A DNA stretch of 64,000 nt from Vandiemenella viatica (Eukaryota; Arthropoda; Insecta; Orthoptera; Morabidae), in the NCBI GenBank assembly GCA_031002005.1, contig JARYHS010008074.1:283093930-283157929 (forward strand). Direction: 5' to 3'. This document shows, one piece after another, positions 1-10,175 of this stretch (positions are counted from its first letter, which is position 1; each line of letters opens with the position of its first letter). The position numbers and the translations under genes were made by a program. The notes under the pieces are model-generated. The model made no database searches. It was given only the letters and a program-made list of their open reading frames with translations, and had not been told where the DNA came from.

Positions 1-654
1 TACTGTAAACAGGCTAGCCAAAAAGAATGTATAACTCGCGGGACTAACGACCTGTTTAGTAGGTTAGAACACTCAGCATTTTGCATGCAACTGATGAGTA
101 ATCAAGCGAGGATGAGAGCATAAGGGCGACAGCTGGTTGGATAGCTGTCAACCCCTCCTGGAAAAATGTAGTGGGGAGAGATCAACAAAACCCTGGGACG
201 ATCGATGGAATGAGGTCGAACTGGGTGGCAAAGGAGCAGCAGCGAACAAGACTGGTAGTGGCCAGGCCCTGAATGACGGGTGGCAGTAGAAGATGGCCAG
301 CGACATGTGGTGGCAATGGTAGCAGCCTTCACTGACAGCGTAGCATGACGTCACCATAGATACAGGTAAGAATGATCCTGCTTAGACGGTGGTAGCTAGT
401 TGGGGATGGTATAGCCTAATGGGAATTTAAGGGAGGATTGTTAGTCTCTGTCAATATGCCCAAGGATAACTGACCTGGCTAGAAGAATTAGAGAAATCTA
501 TAAGGGTTATTACATGGTTACTACGTACTTAGGCTAATAAATGTAAATAACCTGCTGGTGTATCTATTGCTCAGAAGACATAGAAGTTTTACCCACATAT
601 TAATGTTCTTTTTGGGGGGGGGGGGTCAGAGTGAAAAAAAAGACAGCCAGTCCA
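1..654 (+). repeat. 5' LTR of Ty3/gypsy-type element (left edge cut by window)
   Basis: This segment is repeated in direct orientation near 4253-4876, with clear similarity over the whole length and small insertions and deletions between copies. Both copies share the stretch around the words 'gggactaacgacctg' and both run out at 'cagccagtcca'. The first window base already aligns inside the 3' copy, so the true left end lies outside the window and neither the TG start nor the target duplication can be checked. A run of 12 G (614-625) is present only in this copy. The divergence between the LTRs indicates an old insertion. Confidence 0.85.
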
Positions 655-1039
655 CCATAATAAAGTATTTTATTTGGTGTTAAGGTGTGGCATCAGCCAG
701 CAGGAGAAAGTTTTGGGTGTGAGTGTAAATTAAATACTCCAGTGAGCTTGTGACTAATGAGAATAAAATAGAAAAAAGTAATAATAAGGCAGAAAGTACC
801 ACCCATAGATACAGTGTTACAGAAATTGGTGAGGTGTGTTGGCACAGCAGTAAGCAGAATCAGCACAACACATCGCAGTAGTTGCAGAATCGAGGACAGA
901 CTCTTTCAGCTCTACAGCAACTCAGCAGAAAAGTGACTAGCAAGCATTGTAGTTTCCAGTGCAGGACACAGTGACACCACAAAAGGAAACAATGTGGTAA
1001 AAAGAGAGAAATCATGAGTGAGCTTATCAGAAGCATTAG

Positions 1040-2105
1040 AATCAATTCCTAATTTGTGGCAAGAAAGGAGAATTGGATAAATTTATAGATAACTGCAATA
1101 TGGCATTAAGTCTTGTATATGCTGAAGATCAAGAAATCCTTTTAAAATTTGTAAAGACGGCTTTGGAGGTCAAGTTAAACAGCGGATTTGAGTATGAGAA
1201 AAAGTAAAAGATTGGAAGGATGTATGAGCAGTGCTGGTAGAGAAATACTGACCAAAATGCATGGTTGATCACTATGCAATAAGTATATATGCAAGTCGAC
1301 AAAGAGGCGGAGAATCGGTCGCAGAATGGGCCAGCAGGTTGGACACAATAGTATTCGAAATCTGCAAAGCAACCAAGAGAGAATTAAAAGGGTGTGAATT
1401 AGCAGGAGCCCTCAAATTAATACATACCCTTGCACTCATAGCATTTGTCTGAGGGTTAGTGCACAAAAAAAAAAAAATCATTGCAATGCACAGCTCCAGC
1501 GGCACCGATTTATTGAAAACGTGGAAACTGCTCTCACTGAAGAAACAGTAATTATGTCAGCCAAAGAGAACCAGGGAAGTGACCAAAGGCAGCACGCGGG
1601 AGTGAATAGAGGAGGACAAAAGGAATATTGAAATGCAGGGAGCAGAAGGACTATAGACGATTGTCAGTTGTGTGGAAGGTCAGGGCACAATGCAAGGCAG
1701 TGTAGAGAGGTGGCAATTTTTTTAGGAGTTACCACGAAGCCAGGACAGACGTGTCAGTCCTATTGGAAAGGAGGTCATGAAGAAACACAATGCTAAGGCA
1801 TTATATGACTGCAAGAAGTCACTGCATGGTAGAAAAAGCAAAAACAAACAGAAGCCAGAAGGTGAGAATATGAATGGAAAGAAGCAAGGTATTGCAGTGA
1901 AGATCTGAAATTGGGGCACCACACAAGAGAATGCAATAAATGCCCAAGGATAGAGCAGGAACAGGAATTGGAAAAAAGTGAATGCAGCAGTAGTAATAAC
2001 AATGATTACATTGAGTTAGAATGCCAAGAAAGCAAATACAACCAACTTAAGATATTTTTGGACTCAGGATCAGAGATGTCACTTCTTAGAGCAAGTGTGT
2101 AAGAT
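1040..2105 (+). pseudogene. gag remnant with zinc knuckles, running into retropepsin
   Basis: This is a broken gag region of an LTR retrotransposon; Gag forms the particle and binds the element RNA. Around 1050-1200 a capsid-like stretch reads in one frame (PNL-like start, then DKFIDNCNMALSLVYAEDQE). Three CCHC zinc knuckles follow: an intact one at 1660-1703 (CQLCGRSGHNARQC), one at 1750-1793 whose second cysteine is replaced by tyrosine (CQSYWKGGHEETQC), and one at 1894-1936 that has lost its second cysteine. At 2058-2090 the frame enters the retropepsin active site (LDSGSEMSLL). Stops and frame changes are scattered throughout, so no intact protein is possible. The order gag, knuckles, protease fits Ty3/gypsy elements. 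The element lies between the two LTRs. Confidence 0.8.
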
Positions 2106-2860
2106 AATATCAGTGTTGTAAAATAATGAATAGCATCAAAATCAAAGGAATCTCTGGAAGAACCATTACCACAGAAGGTACTCTAATGGCTACACTGAAT
2201 GCAGAAATGGAGTTAAGAATGAAGCAGAAAATGCAAGCATGTTCAGAGGGGTAGACAGCCCATATCACAGAATAATTGCCCGAGATTGGTTGAACAAGTG
2301 GGAGGCAATAATCGATGACAAACCAGTCATGCATGTACAAGGATGTTCGATTCACATGATAAGTGAAGAACCCGAGAGGAGGGGCGGAGAAATATGGTGA
2401 ACAAGAGAAATGTGCAGTGTATTGTGATGTCATCCAGGTAGAAGAATTAGGCCGGAAACTTTGGGTGGAGCAAACAGTGAAAGAGTTATGTACAGCTTAT
2501 CAAGATGTCCTTCAATGGGAAGTAGATATATTGCAACATAAGACGGGGAACACGAAATACAAATAAAGGCAGGAGATGTAGGGAAGAGTAAGAATGAAAA
2601 ACGGGATAAAATACCTAAAAAGCAAGTGAATAATCTGCAGAAGGATGTGGAAGAATAAGGCAGAAATAATAAAAGAAAGTAGCAGCGGCAAGCGGAATGT
2701 GTTGTTGATAATAAAGGATTTGAATCATGAAATTAAAGGACTGCTTCAAGGAGAAATACGAAAAGAAAGTGTGACAGAGCAGAGTTCACCAGTGGTACTG
2801 AAGAATTTGAAGAAAGAAACAGAAGAGTGCCAAAAAATGAAAAAATAGGAGGTATCGGAA
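2106..2860 (+). pseudogene. protease end and start of reverse transcriptase (remnant)
   Basis: Downstream of the protease active site, 2265-2340 encodes IIARDWLNKWEAIIDD, the conserved C-terminal part of a Ty3/gypsy-type retropepsin (family pattern I-G-R-D-W-L). After a linker, 2720-2810 encodes EIKGLLQGEIRKESVTEQSS followed by PVVL, which matches the N-terminal reverse-transcriptase motif of Ty3/gypsy elements (residues before the 'SPVVLV' box). No catalytic YVDD/FADD motif, RNase H or integrase could be found downstream, so the polymerase was lost by deletion or is beyond recognition. This assignment rests on motif recognition only. Confidence 0.6.
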
Positions 2861-4252
2861 GCAAGTGGAAATCACCAATGGTAATGATTATGAATGAACA
2901 GAAGGAGAATCAGAAGAAAGAAGGTGAGAGGTTAGTGTAAGAGGAAATAATAATGAAGAAAAGCAGAGGCTACGAGAAATTGCAGGATCAGAAAATAAAT
3001 AGTGAGGCACCGCTGTCTAGGAAAGCAGTTGAATTTGATAGTGGAAGTGATTACAGTGAGCACTGGAGGAAAAAAGAATTGACGCGATACGGTTCGGGAA
3101 AACCCGGCAAAGTGGCTTCAGTAGCAAGGGCAGGGAAAATGTTTACGGCAAGAATGCAGACACAGGCATTTCAGTGAGATGGCAACTAGAGCGACACACA
3201 TACGTGGTGGACAGTTGCCACATCAGATGTATTATCTTAGGTCACGAACCATGACACAGGCTTTGTGCAACTAGCACAGAATGCAGCAACAAACAATCAC
3301 TTATTACAGCAGAAATGCAGAGTCGAGAGACAATCTAACAGCTGGGAATACTGAACCACAGTTAATACATGCAGAAGATATTGTGAGATATTTAAAACCC
3401 AGGTGAAAATATGTTGCAGATCAAAGACTTACGATAAGAAAAGAATTAAGTGCTACTGAAGCTGAAACTAATGTGTTAGTGATGAAATAAATGCTATGTG
3501 ACAGTGTCAAAAGTGTTTACTATTATTTGCAAAAGGAATAAGATATCAGAAATTGTATGTGGTGGAAGGAGAAGATTAAGCTCAAGGAAAACATATTACA
3601 CGATGTTAATGAAGGAGTGGAGTTTAATGTCTATTATAGAGAAATGTAACGGTTATAGGAGAGGATTAAATAGGTGTTTCAGAGAACTGAAGCATCAGAT
3701 GGGAGAAACGACCTCGCCACAGCTGCAGGCTGAAGAATTTCGCAATTGGAGACAGTTGTTAGAAGCTACAGTGGATAAAACATTGTGTAATGAGTGCTTT
3801 GAGTTTGTCATCAGATAGCCAGAGGTTTATGTCACCAGAGCGGGTAGTGCTGAGGCAGGTTACATAACCGCGAGGAGCCACTGGCAGCATCTTTGTACTA
3901 TCAGGGTAACATTAGCCAGGCTGAGGTGTCGAGACAGCAGATTGCCTACAACCAAGCAAACAATGCAGAACAACAACAGCAGTCACCAGGGTCATCGGAA
4001 ACATCTATATCAAGAAGACGCAATTTTTGCGACAACATCCATTATACTAACAACATTGTATACACCTTTGCTGTAACTTCAACGTGTTTAAATATAAGAA
4101 AGAAAAGAAAAATTATACAAAAAAACCATGAATTGTAATTAATGAAATAAGGATAGAGCTAGGTTAAAAGACTTAACCCCAGATGGACCACCGGTTTTAG
4201 GGACTTACAGGGAATTATAGAAACTATTACAGAGCTAGGTCAGTTGCGACAG
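2861..4252 (+). other. 3' interior of the LTR element, unrecognised
   Basis: This is purine-rich sequence with several short open stretches, the longest about 106 codons at 3498-3818. I recognised no integrase, chromodomain or RNase H. It could be decayed pol or an env-like region, or unrelated sequence captured inside the element. Its base composition resembles the gag part, which suggests it belongs to the same element. Confidence 0.4.
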
Positions 4253-4876
4253 ATACTATATACAGCCTAGCCAGAAAGAATGTACACACTAGTGGGACTA
4301 ACGACCTGTTTAGTAGGTTAGAACACTCAGCATTTTGCAAGCAATCGATGAGTAATCAAGCCAGGATGACAGCATCAGGGCAACAACTGGTTGGATAGTT
4401 TGTCATCCTCTGCTAGAAAAATGTAATGGGGAGAGATGAACAAAACCCTGGGACAATCAACTGAATGAGGTTGAACTAGGTGGCCAAGGAGCAGCAGTGA
4501 ATAAGACTGGGGCTGGCCGGACCTTGAGCTTTGGGTAGCAGCAGAAAATGGCAGGCGACGAGCAGCGGTGATGGTAGGAGCCTTCGCCAACAACACAGCA
4601 TGGCATCAACATAGATATAGTTGGGAATGGATCTGCTTAGACGCCGATAGCTATTTTGGGATGGTATAGCCTAATGGGAATAGTTAGCCTCTGGCATTAG
4701 TCACAAGGATAACTGACCTGGATAGGAGAATTGGATAAAGCTAAAAGGATTATTACATGGTTACTATGTACTTAAGCTAATAATGTAAATGCTGGAGTAT
4801 CATTTATGCAATATACCAATCATGTGACATAGATTTTTTACCCACAGAGGGGAGGGAAAAAACTGCAGCCAGTCCA
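4253..4876 (+). repeat. 3' LTR of the same Ty3/gypsy-type element
   Basis: This is a direct repeat of 1-654, aligning from about 'tactatatacag' to 'cagccagtcca' (4866-4876). It lacks the G run of the 5' copy. The distance between LTRs leaves only about 3.6 kb of interior, shorter than a complete Ty3/gypsy element. The exact left border is uncertain because the 5' copy is truncated by the window. Confidence 0.8.
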
Positions 4877-4878
4877 AC

Positions 4879-4985
4879 ACAGCAGGAAAGAACAGGGGAC
4901 AAGGAATGAGAAGGAATCCAGCCACGGCATTCACCTGAAGTGTCCTCCTGAATGTGAGGCTAGAATGTTACTGCTCACCAATATA
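4879..4985. repeat. SINE-like dispersed repeat, copy 1
   Basis: The stretch 4883-4930 aligns without large gaps to 61646-61692 (shared words such as 'aaggaatg' and 'aaggaat', and 'gcca/gtggc' at the same spacing). The following part (ggcattcacctgaag, then cctcctgaatg) resembles a short repeat I associate with orthopteran genomes. The family name and the class are inference; the in-window pair is what the sequence shows. Confidence 0.4.
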
Positions 4986-7298
4986 ACACTTGCTGTCTAC
5001 CTTTGATTCTTTAACCAAATTTTGAGAAACCATTTAATACAGTGCATCTTAATAAATTTTAGTAAATACAGATCAATATCCACAACCACTGGGTCACTGC
5101 TTTAGCTAAGATAAAACTAAAAAGGCAATAAACTATTTAAATATTTTATTTACCGAGAATAAATCAGGCTTGTGTATGGTCAATTACTTTATTCTAAATT
5201 CACAAGTACCACTGAAATAATAAGAGTTAAGTTATGTAACGTAAAATGAATTATTTTTTAATTTAAAAATCAAAAAATGAAAAGTGTTTCTGGATTTAAA
5301 AACAATTAATGCAAATAAGGTCAATACAAAGCAATGCTGATGGACTATCAGTGACACCATATGTGTACATAGGCTTTGAATATTGCATAATTTTATGAAA
5401 AAACTAATTTTTACTGCATTAAAATATGTAAATGAACAGTGTAGAGATGAAAAATAATAGATAAGCAACAGTATTCTAGTATTAAACTTTTTAATGACAG
5501 CTGGTAATCTAATAAAATTATTTTGTATTAATTTCCAGGTTCAAACAAAATTGAAAAGTTGCTTAATAAGTTGATAATATTCTTGATCTATCTGTTAAGT
5601 ATCTTTCGTTCCACAAGTTTGGAAGATGTCACAATTGCAGGAAAATTATTACTAAATAATTAAGAACTCTTTTTTTTTGTGACAGCGGCATTTTGAGTGG
5701 AGGCTTAGGCTCAATATGTTGACCAGAGGCTTGACAGTGGAAGAAGTGCTAGTTTCTGAAACATCTCAGATGGTGCGATTTTAACATGGCCAGAAGCCCA
5801 AGAAGATTATTACTTTTTAAAATTGATTAATTTAACTGCTTAAACCAATAACTGGCTAGTGTTCTTTCTTAGTGGTTATTAAATGCAAATCAGAATATTA
5901 ACAAAAAAATGAATTAAATTACTTGTAAGTCAATCATCCAGTGGCAAGGGATCAATTTCATCCCTGCCTAGTAAGCCAACAAGGAATTTAATTAATGACA
6001 TTTGAAAATCGTTGTAACAATTCTTTTCATTAAAAATTATAGAGAGAAACTAGTTTCTCAATAGCTGCAATCACATCCGCTATGAATAAAGTAATGAAAT
6101 TACAATTCACACATACACGTTTAATAGAAAACTGGTTATAAAGAATCATCTCCTTTATAAATACTGTTAAACCTCAGATAAAATCTAATATAATTGATTC
6201 ATATTATACTTGTATCAGCTGTCACTTCAATAATATTTCATAAATAAAACAATCTACATATGAAACAAAGACAAATCAATACACTAATGGTGCTAATATA
6301 TTCAATAACTCACCAAGAGAAGTAAAAATTCTGCCAGTTCCCCAACTGTTCCCACCTAAAGCTCACCAAAGTATGAATTTGGAATAAAGGTACAACAGAA
6401 TGTTGATAGTCTGAATGCTTTTATTTTTTACAGAATTTTCACTATTTTACTGAAACATAAATTTCGTTTCTATTTACAGTACAATACACCCTAGTACTTG
6501 TTACGTTTGGGATTTTCACTAACAGAGAACTAGGTACAATGACTTCAAACCTGGCATCCATTATTGTAATATAGCTGCAATATTCTTATGTCCAACCAGA
6601 TACTGGCTTTGATGCCAAATGCCAAGGCGATGGGATGAGATAGCAATTATGAGGACAAATTTTTTCAAATTGTTATTAGTTCTTAAATTCTTAGAAATCT
6701 GAAACCTGCCATTTTTGTATTACACCTCTGTTAATAATTTGAATTTTTCAAGATGAATACTTTTAAAATAAAACACGTTACTTTAGGAGTCAAAAAGCAG
6801 TGTTTTGGTAGCTCAGTTGTTAAGACTTCTGATTTCAAAAGTTAGCTGAACCGTTCTTCATTTCAAATCTCGACAGGAACAATAAATTTTGAAAGTTGTG
6901 TTTCATCATACGGCACAAAATCATCAAGGTGGGGAAATTCTAGGACCAATTTTTTAATAAAAATACTTTGATGCTTTAATCTCAAAACATGGTTCAGATA
7001 ATTACTAGATTAGTGTTATTCACAAGTAGCATGCACAGCATTTTGAATTGTTTGAATAAAAGTCATTTTATATCAAACATGTAGTAGTTATCATCATGTC
7101 AGGAACATTTTAAGAAATGAATAAAAAAATTATTAACACATGAAATTGCTGTTAATTTTAATAAATGTGTATATAAGATATAAGCTAAAATAAACCTATC
7201 AAAAAATTACATATTTATGACATGAAATTTTCTTTCATGTAAAATATGCATTATGTTTGGTGTTGAATTACCTTCACATACTATGAAATTATGATGTA
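4986..7298. other. AT-rich stretch without recognised gene
   Basis: No coding region or element end was recognised apart from a tRNA-like patch at 6800-6880, listed separately. The sequence is rich in A and T with many short direct repeats. Confidence 0.5.
6800..6880 (+). repeat. tRNA-like (SINE head or tRNA relic) patch
   Basis: A box-A-like word (tagctcagttg, 6809-6819) is followed 42 bases later by a box-B-like word (ttcaaatctcg, 6862-6872), the order and approximate spacing of an internal RNA polymerase III promoter. I could not fold a full cloverleaf, so this is not called a tRNA gene. Confidence 0.3.
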
Positions 7299-7639
7299 CT
7301 AGCATTTGCCCGCTGCTTCACGCGTGCGTGCCTTGGCAGGTGTAGAAATTATTTACCGATTTTATTCTCTTATCAGACATTAACATGGAAAGGCATGAAC
7401 TGTTATTGTATTCTGAATAGTTTCGTTTGTTTCGGTTAATACGTTAGGTTCGGTTTTCATACTGATGTCAGAGAGTTGTTTTATTCATATTTTAACGTGA
7501 TGCAATTGATTCAATAGTAGAAAAGGTTCCTGAAAAATTAACAGTAGTAATTCGTGGTTGTAATTATTGTGCGAAGTATAAACATTTATTGTTTAGAAAG
7601 GCTTTCACGGTTCAAACAACATTCTTTCTTCTGTGCGCT

Positions 7640-7855
7640 TTCAGAAGCTATGGATTTAGCGTATAGAACCCGGTTATAGGTCAATCGCTTTTCTCGGTGC
7701 AGGTTACTTTCATTTGCTCTAGCTATTTCATCTCATTCTCTTTGACGTTGCAGACGATGTTGTTGGTCTATTTCACTCTCATTTAGCCGATTTCGGCGAC
7801 ATCTTTTCGCTGCAGAAGTTGACCCCGACAGATTAGATCTCTTTCGCAAGGGCAT
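7640..7855 (-). pseudogene. N-terminal remnant of Helitron protein
   Basis: From an ATG at 7855-7853 the minus strand encodes 40 residues beginning MPLRKRSNLSGSTSAAKRCR, then a TGA at 7735-7733, after which the same frame continues with a basic, arginine- and glutamate-rich stretch (DEIARANESNLHREKRLTY). Arginine-rich heptad-like repeats of this type are typical of the N-terminus of arthropod Helitron Rep-helicase proteins. No HUH nuclease motif or SF1 helicase motif follows before the 3' terminus. The stretch lies close to the element's 3' end, so almost all of the original protein has been deleted. The family assignment is inferred from residue pattern and from the matching Helitron termini around it. 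Confidence 0.5.
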
Positions 7856-7924
7856 ATCATAAACTTTTATACTTACCCAACTCACAGCACTAACAATTAA
7901 AACGTTTTCACAGCTGCAATTATC

Positions 7925-8347
7925 ACTATGCGTGAACTTTGGCTGCGAGTATATAGATGAGCATAAACCTGGTTACAATATAGAATATCTGTGGTAGTAA
8001 TAAATAATATTATTTCTGAAAGCAATATTTAACTCAGCTAAAACATAATATTTTTAAATGCTGATATGGAGGATTCCACGTTAACCATGGTACCGAAAAT
8101 TTAAATGGATATATAACAGTTGTAACGTTAAGAAAGCTGGTATTATAATCATTATGTGTAATTTTTTTTGGCGATTTTATGTGTAAACTTTGCCTGGGAT
8201 TATATAGCTAGGTATAAGCTTTGTTAAGGATGTATCTGTGGATATAATGAAAAATATTGTTTCCATGATACTTAACTAAAAAAAGTTTATTTTTAAATGT
8301 GGATACCGAGGATTGCAACATAACCGCGGTGCCATAAATTTATGTAA
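7925..8347. repeat. diverged tandem duplication inside the Helitron
   Basis: Unit 1 (about 7930-8106) and unit 2 (about 8180-8347) share ordered blocks: 'gtgaactttg/gtaaactttg', 'tatatag', 'ataa(a/g)c', 'atatctgtgg/gtatctgtgg', 'atttttaaatg', and 'gaggattcca/gaggattgca' followed by 'taacc'. The shift is about 250 bp. The units are clearly older than the 600-bp duplication that follows. Confidence 0.65.
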
Positions 8348-8395
8348 ATATAGCAGTAATCTACTGACTTAGTCCTCTTGGAAGTGTGCTGAAAT

Positions 8396-9502
8396 ATAAA
8401 AATTCGTTACGAATAATCACAGCATCTCAATTTTTCTGATTTATTTATTTTTTGTTGTTTGGATATTGGTTTTATTTTATGTTGATACACCATCAATTAT
8501 TCCTGCTTTAAAATAGAAATTTACGTGAATTGGAGCTACTCTTGATTTCAAATCGTCGTATCATTACTGTCATTATTTCAGTCAGATATAATTAATCCAA
8601 AAATGTCGAGATGTGATCATAGTACAGTTTATGTAGTAACGTGCATGTAACTAAAACAATTATTTCTGAGTGGCAACATTATCGCAAGTCGTGAATCGCT
8701 TGAAATGCAACCTGACAGCTGATATGATGCTTTGTTATAGGCCTAAGAGACGATGCCTGCAGCTTTATAATATACGCGGTGTAGCATTAGGATATGAAAC
8801 ATTTTTAATTTAAGTTTCTTTCAATATAGCCGTATTTTCTATGTAATTATTTCAGTAGCATGTAATTACCTGGCGAAACAACAGCCTGGACCAGATGACA
8901 ATTGACTCGTTTTGTTTAGCATCAGGCATAACGGGTTTAGTTTTAAAATTTACGCGGTGTAGAATAGAATTTTAGGATGCCTAGTTATATTTTAAATAAA
9001 AATTCGTTACCAATAATCACAGCATCTCAATTTTTTTCTGATTTATTTATTTTTTGCTGTTTGGATATTGGTTTTTATTTTATGTTGATACACCATCAAT
9101 TATTCCTGCTTTAAAATAGAAATTTACGTGAATTGGAGTTAATCTTGGTTTCAAATCGTCGTATCATTATTGTCATTATTTCAGTCAGATATAATTAATT
9201 CAAAAATGTCAAAATGGATCACGGTACAGTATATGTACTAATGTGCATGTAACTCAAGCAATTATTTCTGAGTGGCAAAATTATCGCAAGTTGTAAATCG
9301 ATTGAAATGCAACCTGGACAGTGATGACAGCTGATATGCTTTGTTATAGGCCAAAGGGACGATGCTTTTAGCTTTATAATTTACGCGGTGTAGCATTAGG
9401 ATATGAAAATTTTTTTATTTGAGTTTCTTTCAATATATCCGTATTTTCTATGTAATTATTTGAGTCGCATGTACCTGAATTTTCGGATGCCTAGTTATAT
9501 TT
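8396..9502. repeat. 600-bp direct tandem duplication inside the Helitron
   Basis: The sequence starting at 8396 is repeated from 8996 with a shift of almost exactly 600 bp and very high identity over the first 230 bp (aaaattcgttac, then identical long blocks through the 'gtcagatataattaat' word). Both copies contain 'acgcggtgtagcattagg' and both end at 'ggatgcctagttatattt' (about 8974-8992 and 9484-9501). The second copy lacks roughly 100 bp near its end. The high identity shows a more recent event than insertion of the Helitron itself. Confidence 0.85.
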
Positions 9503-10175
9503 GCACGTTATAGCCACGAGACATATTAATCGAATAAAGTACTTCCAAATATGTGCAATTCCGCACAAGTCATTATGAAAGAAGTATGTTTTATTACTTG
9601 CTGATATTTATAATAGCTGTTTTTCAGACATCGCTCTTCGAGAAAAAACTGAATTTCGTATTAAGTATTGGCTTATTGTGGCTGTATTGTACAGCGTTCA
9701 CGTAGCAATTTTGTTCCAGAGACAAACTGTATAACAGTCTACCAGAGACAATACATGTCTTCAACAGACCTGTTACGATTCAAGTAAATGCTGATTATAC
9801 CTTCGTCAATGGATTATACTTGATTCACGTATTCTTTTTATTTTGAAGTACTGCGGTCCAGAAAAATGAATCGCAGAAGTAAAAAAAAAAAAAAAAGGGA
9901 AATCCTAAATTTTGTCAGGTCTCTTTATGATAGGAGTGACCGTCTGAATGTGTATAATTATCTGTGGTCTACAGTTTCACATTTCTGAAGTTTTTTACTG
10001 ACTTGCTTCTTCCCATGGTACATATTAGTCGTTAGCTACTTCTGCAGATGTTGATCAGCAACATTAGCTTTAAAAATTTGGAAACACCATGCAAATTGAT
10101 GTGGTAGTTTTTGCGTTATTAGAGATCAAGCCTCACTACAAACGCAGCTGGCTTACAGATTTATAATAGTATAGA

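Larger units (their letters stand above)
7299..10175 (-). mobile_element. Helitron-derived element with both termini
   Basis: Read on the minus strand, the element starts at 10175 with TCTATACTATTATAAATCTG, close to the Helitron 5' consensus (TCTCTACTA), and ends at 7302-7299 with CTAG. Just inside the 3' end is a GC-rich imperfect stem (CGCgTG-aag-CAGCG) as expected for Helitrons. The base before TC is A and the base after CTAG is T, the standard A^T target with no target duplication. The length is 2877 bp. It contains a decayed N-terminal Helitron-type coding stretch and two sets of internal duplications but no Rep or helicase domain that I can see, so it is a non-autonomous or internally decayed copy. 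Confidence 0.75.

Noticed and set aside
6800..6880. Functional tRNA gene
   Set aside because: Box A- and B-like words exist but acceptor and anticodon stems do not form; listed only as a tRNA-like patch.
7925..9502. CRISPR-like or satellite array
   Set aside because: Only two units of each duplication, hundreds of bases long, and in a eukaryotic Helitron.
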